Of a stretch of 64,000 nt of DNA, positions 28,068 through 37,337 are shown one piece after another; within the stretch, counting starts at the first letter, position 1, and each line of letters opens with the position of its first letter. The stretch spans positions 620,001 to 684,000 of the forward strand of contig NZ_CP029822.1 in assembly GCF_003991975.1 (NCBI RefSeq), written 5' to 3'. A program made the translations under genes and the position numbers. Origin of the DNA: Entomomonas moraniae (GTDB lineage: Bacteria > Pseudomonadota > Gammaproteobacteria > Pseudomonadales > Pseudomonadaceae). The notes under the pieces are model-generated. The model saw nothing but the letters and a program-made list of their open reading frames with translations. It made no database searches and was not told the DNA's origin.

Positions 28068-29428
28068 TGCTTCGATCATTTCGTTTTCGTTTACTTTGTT
28101 GTGCCGCTATTTTATTGGTTATTTTTTTGGTTGTACTCATGCCTATTATGCGAGAGGCATTTGATCAGGCGGTAAGGCAATTTTCTAATGTTCGCTTAGA
28201 AGAGAGGGCAAATGAGCTTATTACGGCGGCTCAAGTAGTAGATGGGGAATTAACCTTACCAAGCAGACTACAGGATTTACGCTTAGAAACCAATAAAGTA
28301 GGCAATCATTTGGGGTATTTTTATAAACCAAAAGCTAAAGCATGGTCGGAAAGCATTACAGCAATTGGTGAGTCCTCAGACACTAGAGCACTTTCTTCAG
28401 GGGAGTCTATGTTATCAACTGAAGGGAAGGCTGATTTTAGGCTTTCTACTGACTCATTAGGTCGTCATTATTATGTTTATGATAAAGAAATTAATTTAGG
28501 TGGACCAGACCTTAGTGTTATCACTATGGAGCCTGTTACTGAGTATGATGTCCTTCGTACTTCATTTCTACGTCGTTTTGAGGTGTGGTTGGTTGTTGCA
28601 TTGGTGTGTTTATTAGCCTTAATTGCTATGGGATTAACGTGGAGTTTGAGACCGCTACGACGATTAAAATATCAGTTAGATGAAATAGAGGCGGGTAAAC
28701 GAGAGCAGTTAGATGAGAATGTTCCAAGCGAAATTTATCGTTTAACACGCTCTCTTAATCGGTTGTTGACAACAGAAAGAATGCAGCGCGAACGTTATCA
28801 TGATACGTTGGGTGATTTAGCACATAGCTTGAAAACACCGCTCACAGTATTACAGAATACATTAGATGAAATTAAAGAAAAAGATGTGGGGTGTGTACAA
28901 CAACTTGTTATTATGCAGTCACAAATTGATAGAATGGGACAGCAAATAGGCTATCAGCTACAGCGTGCAACACAACGAAAAGGCGCGCTTATTAGTAAAC
29001 GGATTAGTTTGCGACCATTGATTGATTCACTAACAACCACGTTAAATAAAGTGTATGCTGATAAGCAAATTAATATAAAGACGGACGTGTCTTATAGTAT
29101 TAAATTACAAGCAGAAGAAGCAGCCTTGTTAGAGTTGTTCGGGAACTTGTTAGAAAATGCCTGTAGATTGTGTATTTCTACCGTTAAAATTTCAGCCAAT
29201 CTTTTTGAGAAAGAAGTGGTTATTTTGATTGAAGATGATGGGCCGGGTATTCCAGTGGCTAAACGCAACGCTGTATTACAACGAGGTGTTCGTGGCGATA
29301 GCTTAAATCCTGGGCAAGGTATTGGATTAGCTGTTGTTCAAGATATTCTAGAGGGGTATAGTGGTTATTTAGAAATTGGTGATTCGGCATTGGGTGGTGC
29401 ATGTTTTTACATACATATCCCAATTTAG
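28067..29428 (+). CDS. phoQ: PhoQ-type sensor histidine kinase
   Basis: About 453 residues from the ATG at 28067 that overlaps the phoP stop by one base. Two membrane helices (residues about 8-28 and 168-192) bracket a periplasmic sensor of some 140 residues. A HAMP segment, a dimerisation helix with the phospho-acceptor His253 in LAHSLKTPL, and an ATPase domain (NLLENAC, EDDGPGI, GQGIGLAVV) follow. The LAHSLKTPL form is that of PhoQ. In known PhoQ the periplasmic acidic patch senses Mg2+ and peptides. Confidence 0.87.
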   Translation: MLRSFRFRLLCCAAILLVIFLVVLMPIMREAFDQAVRQFSNVRLEERANELITAAQVVDGELTLPSRLQDLRLETNKVGNHLGYFYKPKAKAWSESITAIGESSDTRALSSGESMLSTEGKADFRLSTDSLGRHYYVYDKEINLGGPDLSVITMEPVTEYDVLRTSFLRRFEVWLVVALVCLLALIAMGLTWSLRPLRRLKYQLDEIEAGKREQLDENVPSEIYRLTRSLNRLLTTERMQRERYHDTLGDLAHSLKTPLTVLQNTLDEIKEKDVGCVQQLVIMQSQIDRMGQQIGYQLQRATQRKGALISKRISLRPLIDSLTTTLNKVYADKQINIKTDVSYSIKLQAEEAALLELFGNLLENACRLCISTVKISANLFEKEVVILIEDDGPGIPVAKRNAVLQRGVRGDSLNPGQGIGLAVVQDILEGYSGYLEIGDSALGGACFYIHIPI

Positions 29429-29464
29429 TATGATTTAGACGAGTAATGAATGAAGGAATTTGTA

Positions 29465-29917
29465 ATGGTTAAAACATGTGATTATTTACAATCAGTATTG
29501 AATGAACAGATACCAATTACTCAAGCATTGCAGGTGAAAGTATTGGATTGGAAAAATAACCAGTTAACACTTTCTATGCCGTTACAACCCAATATAAATC
29601 ATATGAGTTCTGCTTTTGGTGGTAGTCTTTATTGTGGCGCTGTTCTTGCAGGATGGGGATGGATGCATTTACGTTTAAAAGAGTTAGGGGCTGAAAATGC
29701 ACACATTGTTATACAAGATGGGCAGATTAGTTACCCTTATCCTGTTTTAGGTGATGTGTTTATTGAATGTCCTCCACCCAGTGAAGCAGAGTGGGACAAG
29801 TTTGAACGGATCTTTAAGCGCCGTTCAAAAGGTCGTTTATCATTAAGTACTTCCGTTATTTATGATGGTAAAGAAGCGGTGGTTTTTAATGGTCAATTTG
29901 TTGTCTATTGTGACTAA
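29465..29917 (+). CDS. YiiD-C-type hotdog thioesterase
   Basis: About 150 residues. The family hallmark H-M-S-S-A-F-G-G-S-L-Y-C-G near residue 45 and ISYPYPVLGD place it in the YiiD C-terminal thioesterase family, with a hotdog fold that probably hydrolyses an acyl thioester. The substrate is unknown. I chose the ATG at 29465 because GAAGGA lies seven bases upstream; an ATG at 29450 lacks such a site. It lies 36 bases after phoQ and 19 before a lipoprotein gene and may be read with both. Confidence 0.85.
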   Translation: MVKTCDYLQSVLNEQIPITQALQVKVLDWKNNQLTLSMPLQPNINHMSSAFGGSLYCGAVLAGWGWMHLRLKELGAENAHIVIQDGQISYPYPVLGDVFIECPPPSEAEWDKFERIFKRRSKGRLSLSTSVIYDGKEAVVFNGQFVVYCD

Positions 29918-29936
29918 TTTAACTGTAAATATTCAA

Positions 29937-30353
29937 ATGAGAAGACTATTAAACCTTTTTATAGGTATTTTTTTAGCAAGTAGTTTGTTTGCCTGTTCAA
30001 ATAATAATGAATCAAGTTTTTATAAAGACAGTGACGGCCTCGTTCAGTTAGAGGGAATTATTTTAAATATTCCTGAAAACTCTAATTTGGAGTTGGCATT
30101 ATTTGCGTTAAATAACGATAACCGTCCTGAAAAGTTGATTGTCAGTGAACATTACAAAGGTATTGGTAATGCGTTTAAGTTTCAAATAAAATTTAACTTA
30201 GCAAAAGCAGAGCCGTTTTCGGCATTAGAGCTCAGAGGAAGAGTTATGCAGTCAGGTAAGTTAGTTGGTTATTTGATTCCTTGGTATAAAAAACGATTAA
30301 CAAAGCAGGATTTAAAAGGTATTATTCTTGAATTAGCGAGTACAGATGCTTAG
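29937..30353 (+). CDS. Putative lipoprotein, possibly YbaY-like
   Basis: 138 residues from the ATG at 29937, with a lipobox ending L-F-A-C at residue 20. The mature part shows alternating beta strands (LVQLEGIILNIPENSNLELALFALN in part: GIILNIPENSNLELALF), then FKFQIKFNL and LELRGRVM. This layout recalls the YbaY family of Ig-like lipoproteins. The match is by eye and weak. An upstream extension of this frame overlaps the thioesterase gene and has no signal peptide. Confidence 0.6.
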   Translation: MRRLLNLFIGIFLASSLFACSNNNESSFYKDSDGLVQLEGIILNIPENSNLELALFALNNDNRPEKLIVSEHYKGIGNAFKFQIKFNLAKAEPFSALELRGRVMQSGKLVGYLIPWYKKRLTKQDLKGIILELASTDA

Positions 30354-30463
30354 TAAAAGATTAATGCAAGTTTTTATTGATAGATAACAGAGCGTATTCG
30401 ATACTTTCGTTGTCATTATTATAAAAAAATATGATCAGATTCTTTATTTAAGGTACATAGTTA

Positions 30464-31276
30464 ATGCCCCAGCTTAGTGATTTACCGTTGGTAATAGAGC
30501 CAAAAGATTATTTGGATATGCCTCCCTCATCTAATATAGTTTTGGTTGATATTGGGAGTTCGATACGCTATCAGCAAGGGCATATAACCAATGCCTATAA
30601 TATTGAACCAAAACAAATTCAATCCCAATCGGGTATTTTTGGGTTATTACCTGATAAATCAACATTGCAGACGCTATTGGCACAGTTAGGTCATTCTGAA
30701 AATGTAACTTATATTGTTTACGATGATGAAGGTGGTGGATGGGCCGGCCGGTTTATATGGATATTAGATAGTATAGGACATCACAAATATCATTATTTAA
30801 ATGGCGGTTTACATGCATGGATTAAAGAGGGATATCCTCTCTCTACTGATGTTCCTCTAAAACGAAAAGAGACTGCGGTTGAGTTAGTTATCCATGACCA
30901 GCCAACTGCAACATTAGATTATATCCAAAGCCGTTTAGGTGCTGAGGATTTTGTTATTTGGGATGCTCGTTCTGATGCTGAGTATGATGGTGAAAAAATA
31001 TTAGCCGCTAAAGGCGGGCATATTCCGGGTGCTATGCACTTTGAATGGACTGATGCAATGGATAAAACCAATGGTTTACGCATTCGCAGCGATATCGAAA
31101 AGTGTTTAAATTCTCTTGGTATTACTAAAGATAAAGAGGTGGTGACACATTGCCAATCTCATCATCGATCGGGTTTCACTTACCTTATTGCTAAATCGCT
31201 TGGGTATAATATTAAAGCTTATGCCGGTTCTTGGTCAGAGTGGGGTAATCATCCTCATACAGCTGTGGAAAATTAA
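30464..31276 (+). CDS. rhdA: Thiosulfate sulfurtransferase (rhodanese, RhdA type)
   Basis: 270 residues in two rhodanese domains: an inactive N-terminal one and a catalytic C-terminal one. The active-site loop reads C-Q-S-H-H-R-S with Cys230. Azotobacter RhdA has CQTHHRS, also at Cys230, a loop unlike that of other rhodaneses. It moves sulfur from thiosulfate to cyanide or other acceptors and may protect against oxidants. It abuts psd with no gap, the conserved rhdA-psd order of pseudomonads. Confidence 0.93.
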   Translation: MPQLSDLPLVIEPKDYLDMPPSSNIVLVDIGSSIRYQQGHITNAYNIEPKQIQSQSGIFGLLPDKSTLQTLLAQLGHSENVTYIVYDDEGGGWAGRFIWILDSIGHHKYHYLNGGLHAWIKEGYPLSTDVPLKRKETAVELVIHDQPTATLDYIQSRLGAEDFVIWDARSDAEYDGEKILAAKGGHIPGAMHFEWTDAMDKTNGLRIRSDIEKCLNSLGITKDKEVVTHCQSHHRSGFTYLIAKSLGYNIKAYAGSWSEWGNHPHTAVEN

Positions 31277-32149
31277 ATGACTTTTAAAAAACGACTTTTT
31301 ATTATTGTACAATACTTAACACCTCAACATTTATTATCAAGATTTATTGGCTGCTTAGCTGATAGTGAAGTAGTCTGGTTCAAAAATAAATTAATTAGTT
31401 ATTTTATTGAGCGGTATAAAGTAAATATGAGTGAGGCGGTTTCTGAAAGTTACCTTGAGTATAAAAGCTTTAATGAGTTTTTTACTCGTCCTTTGAAAGA
31501 AGGAATGCGTCCAATAGATCAGGCTGCCGATAGCGTTGTTTGCCCCGCTGATGGTGCTATCAGTGAAATAGGAACAATTACTGAGGGGCGTATTTTACAA
31601 GCAAAAGGGCATGACTATAGCTTGGTTGATTTATTAGGCGGAGATACAGAAAGAGCACGTTCTTTTTTGAATGGTAGTTTTGCTACAGTTTATTTGTCTC
31701 CCAGTGATTATCATCGTGTGCATATGCCAGTTACAGGTACTCTAAGAGAGATGATTTACGTACCAGGACAATTGTTTTCTGTTAATCAAACGACGGCTGA
31801 AAATGTGTCTGGGCTATTTGCGCGTAATGAGCGGGTTGTTTGTCTTTTTGACACAGCGTATGGGCAAATGGCAGTTATATTGGTTGGTGCTATGATTGTG
31901 GCCAGTATTGAGACGGTATGGGCTGGCTTAGTAACACCGCCTAAAAGAGCGATTAAGGTAACTCAGTATGATGAAAATAACCGAAAACCTATTGTGTTGG
32001 AGAAAGGGGCTGAATTAGGACGCTTTAAATTAGGCTCAACGGCAATCGTTCTTTTTGAACAATCAGTGGTTGATTGGGCTAAGGCTGTTGAACGATTAAC
32101 TGCTACAAAAGTGGGGCAGCGCTTAGGAACTATCACTGCTAAAGTATAG
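31277..32149 (+). CDS. psd: Phosphatidylserine decarboxylase proenzyme
   Basis: 290 residues. The inner-membrane enzyme makes phosphatidylethanolamine from phosphatidylserine. The proenzyme self-cleaves in the LGST motif; Ser254 becomes the pyruvoyl cofactor. FNEFFTRPLKEGMRP, SPADYHRVHMP-like SPSDYHRVHMP, and CPADG are visible. The start codon directly follows the rhdA stop, so translation is coupled. Its product phosphatidylethanolamine is also the donor used by EptA encoded earlier in the window. Confidence 0.96.
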   Translation: MTFKKRLFIIVQYLTPQHLLSRFIGCLADSEVVWFKNKLISYFIERYKVNMSEAVSESYLEYKSFNEFFTRPLKEGMRPIDQAADSVVCPADGAISEIGTITEGRILQAKGHDYSLVDLLGGDTERARSFLNGSFATVYLSPSDYHRVHMPVTGTLREMIYVPGQLFSVNQTTAENVSGLFARNERVVCLFDTAYGQMAVILVGAMIVASIETVWAGLVTPPKRAIKVTQYDENNRKPIVLEKGAELGRFKLGSTAIVLFEQSVVDWAKAVERLTATKVGQRLGTITAKV

Positions 32150-32345
32150 AAAGTTGACTTAAGAGTGTATTCTAATCTAAAGAGCTCGTTTCATATGATC
32201 GTCTTTATGTTATAATCTCAAGGCTTTTCAGGGCATTACTTGAAGGTTAGGATGTTAAATTGTTATTAATGGCTAAGTATTATAGTTTACGTATGGATAA
32301 AGTAAGTTGTTGTGCTTGGTTAAAGAAAGCACAAGATGAGTAATT

Positions 32346-34418
32346 ATGGAAACAAAAAATCTTCGTTTATTAGTTCTAGATGACTCGCCCAACGAGGCGG
32401 AACGTTTCGCTGCTATTTTTCGTAATGCAGGTTATGCCACTAGATTACATAGAATAGCTTCCGCTGATGATGCTAATTCTGTACTTGATCAGTCATGGGA
32501 CTTAGTTATTGCGACGTCTATGAATGATAACTATGATTCATTAGCACTATTGCAACTAATCAGATCAAAGCATTTAGATATTCCGTTTCTGCAACTTGTT
32601 GAACCAGCTTTAGCGACTAATGAGCAAGAAGTTATTGGCTATTTGAAAAAAGGCGTTCAGGGTGTATTGTCTTTAGAGGCAGGTGATGAGTTTCTTCTCT
32701 TAATAGCTCAACGCGAACTTTATAATTTAATTAGGCGCCGTTCGTTAGTGAGGGTTGAAAAAAAATTATCAGAATCTGAGCGCCGTTGTAACCTATTACT
32801 CGATTCTTCTGTTGATGCTATTGCCTATATTCATGAGGGTATGCATATTTATATTAATCAGGCCTATGCAGACATGTTTGCTTATGGAGATAAGTCAGAG
32901 ATGGAGGGGTTATCGATTATTGATCTTGTATCAGCGGATAATCCGAATGATTTAAAAGATATGTTTAAGCACCGTGTTGAATCAACATTAGCTTGCCGTG
33001 GCATTAAGGAAGATGGTTCAAAGTTTCCTATTATAATTACAACATACCCCGCCTCTTATGATGGTGAGGAGTGTATGCAAGTCATTATTAGGCAGCAACA
33101 AGAGGAAGGGGTAAATCATGATCTTTTAGAAGAAAAGATTCGTGAAATGAGCAGCTTAGATTCATTAACAGGTCTGTATAACCGTGCTTATTTATCTACC
33201 TTGCTTGATAATGCGATGCATCATATAAAATCTGCCGAGTCTAAAGCAACTCTATTATATATCCATATCGATAATTTTGATGCACTATCAGTGCAAATAG
33301 GAATTACAGGATCAGACTCTTTACTGGTAAGCTTTGCAAATTTATTAAAAGAATATTTCTGTCATGGGGAAAGTTTAGCAAGGCTCTCTGATGATGCCTT
33401 TGTTGTATTGATCCCAAATAAGAAATCATACGAATTAATTGATCGTATTAAAGCGTTACAAGAAAAAATAACAGAGATTATTTTTGATGTGAATGACTTC
33501 TCTATTCAAATTACAATTTCTGTGGGTGTTGCCGACTTTGATAAAAGCTCGACAAATCCACAAGAAGTGATGGACAGAGCTCACCGTAGTGTAGAGTCAG
33601 TAACTGGTGTTAACTCAATTAAAGTTTATGATCCTGCTGAGGAGTTAGCAAAAGCGGCTTCACAAGGCGACTTACTTGCAACATTACAACAAACGTTGCA
33701 GCAAGAATCATTAAAGTTATTGTATCAACCTATCGTTAGTTTACGTGGAAAATCTTACGAGTTGTATGAAGCACGTTTAAGAATGCTTGATACTGAAGAT
33801 AAAGAATTGCCTTTAACAAAATTGTTAGATGTTGCTTCTTCTGCAGGAATGGCTGAGCAAATTGATCGTTGGGTAATTGTAAACTCGTTGAAAGAAGTTG
33901 CTAGCATGCGTGCGGCTGGCCATAAGCCACGCGTATTTGTACAAATTGGTGCTGATACATTAAAGAATGAGCAACTATTAGGTTGGTTAGAGAAAATGTT
34001 TGTGGCGACTAAATTACCACCAGAATGCTTAATTATTGAGTTTTCTGAAAGTGATGCTGCAACTTATTTAAAACAAGCCCAAGGGCTAGTGAATGGTTTA
34101 AATGAAATGAGCTGTCAGTCGGTTATCAGCGATTTTGGTAAGGACGAAAACTCATTACTAACATTAAATCATTTAAATACGTCTTTTGTTAAAGTCGCGC
34201 CCGTGTTGGTTCAAGCGTTACGCAAGCCTGAGGGCGTTGAAGCATTAACAAATTTACTTAATAAGTTAGCTGACTCTAAGAGAAAAACTATCGCGCCATA
34301 TGTTGAAACAGCTAGTGTTTTATCAGTTTTATGGCAAGCAGGTGCTGACTATATTCAGGGTTATTATTTGCAACGCCCTATGCCTAACATGAGCTATGAT
34401 TTTTCAGCGGGTCAATAA
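32346..34418 (+). CDS. fimX: FimX-like c-di-GMP effector for type IV pili
   Basis: 690 residues, matching P. aeruginosa FimX in length and in position after psd. Domains in order: receiver-like (1-125), PAS (about 145-255), GGDEF (about 275-435) and EAL (445-685). The cyclase signature is degenerate (LSDDAF at about 347) and the EAL signature reads E-A-R at about 475. It should therefore not make or break c-di-GMP but bind it through the EAL fold, as FimX does to control pilus assembly through PilB. The receiver also lacks a clean phospho-acceptor pocket. No pil gene is in the window. Confidence 0.88.
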   Translation: METKNLRLLVLDDSPNEAERFAAIFRNAGYATRLHRIASADDANSVLDQSWDLVIATSMNDNYDSLALLQLIRSKHLDIPFLQLVEPALATNEQEVIGYLKKGVQGVLSLEAGDEFLLLIAQRELYNLIRRRSLVRVEKKLSESERRCNLLLDSSVDAIAYIHEGMHIYINQAYADMFAYGDKSEMEGLSIIDLVSADNPNDLKDMFKHRVESTLACRGIKEDGSKFPIIITTYPASYDGEECMQVIIRQQQEEGVNHDLLEEKIREMSSLDSLTGLYNRAYLSTLLDNAMHHIKSAESKATLLYIHIDNFDALSVQIGITGSDSLLVSFANLLKEYFCHGESLARLSDDAFVVLIPNKKSYELIDRIKALQEKITEIIFDVNDFSIQITISVGVADFDKSSTNPQEVMDRAHRSVESVTGVNSIKVYDPAEELAKAASQGDLLATLQQTLQQESLKLLYQPIVSLRGKSYELYEARLRMLDTEDKELPLTKLLDVASSAGMAEQIDRWVIVNSLKEVASMRAAGHKPRVFVQIGADTLKNEQLLGWLEKMFVATKLPPECLIIEFSESDAATYLKQAQGLVNGLNEMSCQSVISDFGKDENSLLTLNHLNTSFVKVAPVLVQALRKPEGVEALTNLLNKLADSKRKTIAPYVETASVLSVLWQAGADYIQGYYLQRPMPNMSYDFSAGQ

Positions 34419-34437
34419 TAATAGTGAGTGAAATTTT

Positions 34438-34470
34438 AAAACCTGATATACAAAAGTATCAGGTTTTTTA
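34438..34470 (+). terminator. Rho-independent terminator after fimX
   Basis: Stem AAAACCTGATA / TATCAGGTTTT followed by more T and a second T-rich run, 20 bases past the fimX stop. Confidence 0.85.
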
Positions 34471-34561
34471 TTTTTTAATCAGCAAATATTGTTTTTATAG
34501 CGTGTTAACTGTATTACTGGGTTAACAAAGATTTTTATTTATAACTGCTAGGTTGGATACT

Positions 34562-35200
34562 ATGAGAATCGCTAGCTTTGATATAGATGCCCAAAAAGGC
34601 TTCACACCGCTTTGCCCCAAGGAGCTTCCTGTGGCTGGGGGGGACCAAATAGTCACCACACTAAATGAAATGGCTAAGCGAGCAACGATCAGAGTAGGGA
34701 GCAAAGATGCCCATACCCCTAAGGCCGTTTGGATTGTTGATAAGCCAGATGCAATGTTACAACCATTATCCTACCCTAATGCCGATTTAACATGGGTTGC
34801 TCACTGTATTGCAGGAACTAAAGGGTTCGAACTGTTAGATGGATTGCCGGCAGTAAATGATTATGACTTCTTTGTTTGGAAAGGAATCGAGCCTGATATG
34901 CATCCTTACGGTGCTTGCTATCATGATTTAAATGGAAAGCTATCAACAGGTATTATTGAGTTCTTGAAGCAAAAGAATATACAGTGTGTACTCGTTGGTG
35001 GATTAGCATTAGATTACTGTGTTAAAAATACAGCAATTCAACTGGCTAAAGCTGGTTTTCAGGTTATTGTTTTATTAGAGGCAACACGCGCTATTGCTGA
35101 GTCGACCAAGCAAAGTTCAATTTTTGAAATGCAACAGTCAGGTGTAGTTATTTGTAATGATATAGCTGCATTAGATCAATTACTAATAGGGGATAAATAA
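34562..35200 (+). CDS. pncA: Nicotinamidase
   Basis: 213 residues of the isochorismatase fold. It hydrolyses nicotinamide to nicotinate and ammonia. The catalytic Asp lies in FDIDAQKGF, the metal-binding part in [10 protein letters not shown], the Lys in FVWKG, and the nucleophile Cys in [11 protein letters not shown] start it at the ATG at 34562; the in-frame TTG at 34553 is less likely. It overlaps pncB as TAATG and is the first gene of an NAD salvage operon. Confidence 0.93.
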   Translation: MRIASFDIDAQKGFTPLCPKELPVAGGDQIVTTLNEMAKRATIRVGSKDAHTPKAVWIVDKPDAMLQPLSYPNADLTWVAHCIAGTKGFELLDGLPAVNDYDFFVWKGIEPDMHPYGACYHDLNGKLSTGIIEFLKQKNIQCVLVGGLALDYCVKNTAIQLAKAGFQVIVLLEATRAIAESTKQSSIFEMQQSGVVICNDIAALDQLLIGDK

Positions 35201-36402
35201 TGGAGAGCACTATATTCTCTCAACATATTATTAGAGGCATCTTAGATACTGATTTTTATAAGTTAAGCATGATGCAAGCTATTCTACATAATTATCCCAA
35301 CGCTGAGGTTGAGTGGGAGTTCCGTTGCCGTGACCAAGAAGATTTTACAGCCTATATCCCAGAAATTAAAAGGCAAATAGAAGAGTTGGCTGATTTACAG
35401 CTAACAGAAGATGAGCAAAATTACTTGTCACATATTAAGTTTTTAACGCCAGATTATATTCGGTTTTTACGTTTATTTCGTTTTAATCCGCGTTATGTCA
35501 CAGTGAGCGTTGAAAACGGCCAGTTGAGTATTATTTTAAAAGGGCCATGGCTACATATCGTGTTATTTGAAATTGCATTATTAGCCATTATCAGTGAAGT
35601 ACGTAATAAAGCGCGTTACCCAAGTGTAGAGCTAAAACAAGTTAATGATCGGTTATATGATAAGTTAGATAATTTAACAAAAATGGCCAGTGATGATGAG
35701 CTTAAAGAGTTTAAATTAGCTGATTATGGTACCCGTCGCCGTTTTTCCTACGAAGCTCAACATTCTGTTGTAGAGATTCTGACTAAAGAGTTCCCTGGGA
35801 ACTTTGTCGGTACCAGCAATGTTCATTTAGCACAAAAATTTAATATCAGACCGTTAGGAACAATGGCTCATGAATGGATTATGGCACACCAACAACTTGG
35901 TTTCAGGTTAAAGGATTGCCAAATCGCAGCGCTTGATTGTTGGGTTAGAGAATACCGTGGTTTATTAGGGATTGCCTTAACTGACTGTATTACAATGGAT
36001 GCTTTTTTAAAAGATTTCGATTTGTATTTTGCTAAGTTATTTGATGGATTACGTCATGACTCGGGGGATCCAATCATTTGGGCTGAAAAAGCCATTGCAC
36101 ATTATAAGTCATTAGGTATTGACCCTCGAACAAAGACATTAGTATTTTCAGATGGTCTAAATTTCCCTAAAGCACTGTCTATTTTTCGACAATTAAGGGA
36201 TAGAATTAATGTTAGCTTTGGTATCGGTACTAATTTGACTTGTGATATTGAAGGCGTGTCAGCTACCAATATGGTCATTAAAATGGTCAGTTGTAATGGG
36301 CAGCCGGTTGCTAAAATTTCAGACTCGCCGGGTAAAACGCAATGCCGTGATGCAAGTTTTGTCAGTTATTTAAAGCATGTATTTAATGTTGAAAGTGAAT
36401 AG
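35200..36402 (+). CDS. pncB: Nicotinate phosphoribosyltransferase
   Basis: 400 residues. It joins nicotinate to PRPP with help from ATP, giving nicotinate mononucleotide. Conserved parts are [12 protein letters not shown] at the start, [26 protein letters not shown] with the auto-phosphorylated His region, and LRHDSGDP. The start codon overlaps the pncA stop by one base, so the two are coupled. nadE follows after 15 bases. Confidence 0.96.
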   Translation: MESTIFSQHIIRGILDTDFYKLSMMQAILHNYPNAEVEWEFRCRDQEDFTAYIPEIKRQIEELADLQLTEDEQNYLSHIKFLTPDYIRFLRLFRFNPRYVTVSVENGQLSIILKGPWLHIVLFEIALLAIISEVRNKARYPSVELKQVNDRLYDKLDNLTKMASDDELKEFKLADYGTRRRFSYEAQHSVVEILTKEFPGNFVGTSNVHLAQKFNIRPLGTMAHEWIMAHQQLGFRLKDCQIAALDCWVREYRGLLGIALTDCITMDAFLKDFDLYFAKLFDGLRHDSGDPIIWAEKAIAHYKSLGIDPRTKTLVFSDGLNFPKALSIFRQLRDRINVSFGIGTNLTCDIEGVSATNMVIKMVSCNGQPVAKISDSPGKTQCRDASFVSYLKHVFNVESE

Positions 36403-36417
36403 GTTTGGAGAATAGTC

Positions 36418-37254
36418 ATGGCAAATTCATTAGAAATACAACAAACGATTGCTCAAGCTTTAAATGTTTGCCCGCCATTTAAAACAGAACAAGAGATGAT
36501 CACTGAGTTAAAGCGTCGTATTCAGTTTTTGAAAGATACATTAAAACAATCAGGACTAAAAGTTTATGTATTGGGTATCAGTGGGGGGGTTGACTCACTC
36601 ACAGCAGGAATGATGACGCAACGTGCTATCAATGAGTTGAGAGAAGAAATGGGAGACTCGGCCTATCGTTTTATCGCAGTACGTCTACCGTATAAGCAAC
36701 AAGCAGATGAAGCAGAAGCTATGCAATCAATAGAAGTGATTGCACCCGATGGCTGTGAGATTATTAATATAGCCCCCAGTGTAGAGGGAATGGTTTCATC
36801 TGTTCATGCACTACAAACCGTGGCAGAAGCAAAAAGAGATTTTGTCATTGGTAATATTAAAGCGCGTGAACGTATGGTAGCGCAATATGCTGTAGCAGGG
36901 ACTTATGACGGCTTAGTTATTGGTACCGATCATGCGGCTGAGGCGGTGATGGGCTTTTATACAAAGTTTGGTGATGGCGCCTTTGATATTGGCCCATTGA
37001 TTGGTTTAGTAAAAAATCAAGTTAGAGCCTTTGCGCATTACCTTGGTGCACCGGATTATTTAGTTAATAAAGTACCAACTGCTGACCTAGAAGATTTAAA
37101 ACCCGGTTTACCTGATGAAGTAGCACATGGTGTCTCATATGATGATATTGATGCTTTTTTGCATGGAAAGTCTGTTTCTTCTGATATATTTAAAAAAATA
37201 GTTGATACCTATCATAAATCAATGCATAAGAGAAAACTTCCAATAGGCCCTTAA
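36418..37254 (+). CDS. nadE: NH3-dependent NAD+ synthetase
   Basis: 278 residues, the ammonia-using short form with no glutaminase domain. It amidates nicotinate adenine dinucleotide to NAD+. The ATP pyrophosphatase P-loop [10 protein letters not shown] begins near residue 57 and [19 protein letters not shown] follows. With pncA and pncB it completes nicotinamide to NAD+ apart from nadD, which is not in the window. AGGTTTGGAG precedes the ATG. Confidence 0.96.
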   Translation: MANSLEIQQTIAQALNVCPPFKTEQEMITELKRRIQFLKDTLKQSGLKVYVLGISGGVDSLTAGMMTQRAINELREEMGDSAYRFIAVRLPYKQQADEAEAMQSIEVIAPDGCEIINIAPSVEGMVSSVHALQTVAEAKRDFVIGNIKARERMVAQYAVAGTYDGLVIGTDHAAEAVMGFYTKFGDGAFDIGPLIGLVKNQVRAFAHYLGAPDYLVNKVPTADLEDLKPGLPDEVAHGVSYDDIDAFLHGKSVSSDIFKKIVDTYHKSMHKRKLPIGP

Positions 37255-37337
37255 TTATAATGGGTAACACATTAATACTTTATAAAGTTATTTCAATTGA
37301 TTAGGATAAGCATCTTTTAGTTTTATACAGAGGGATT

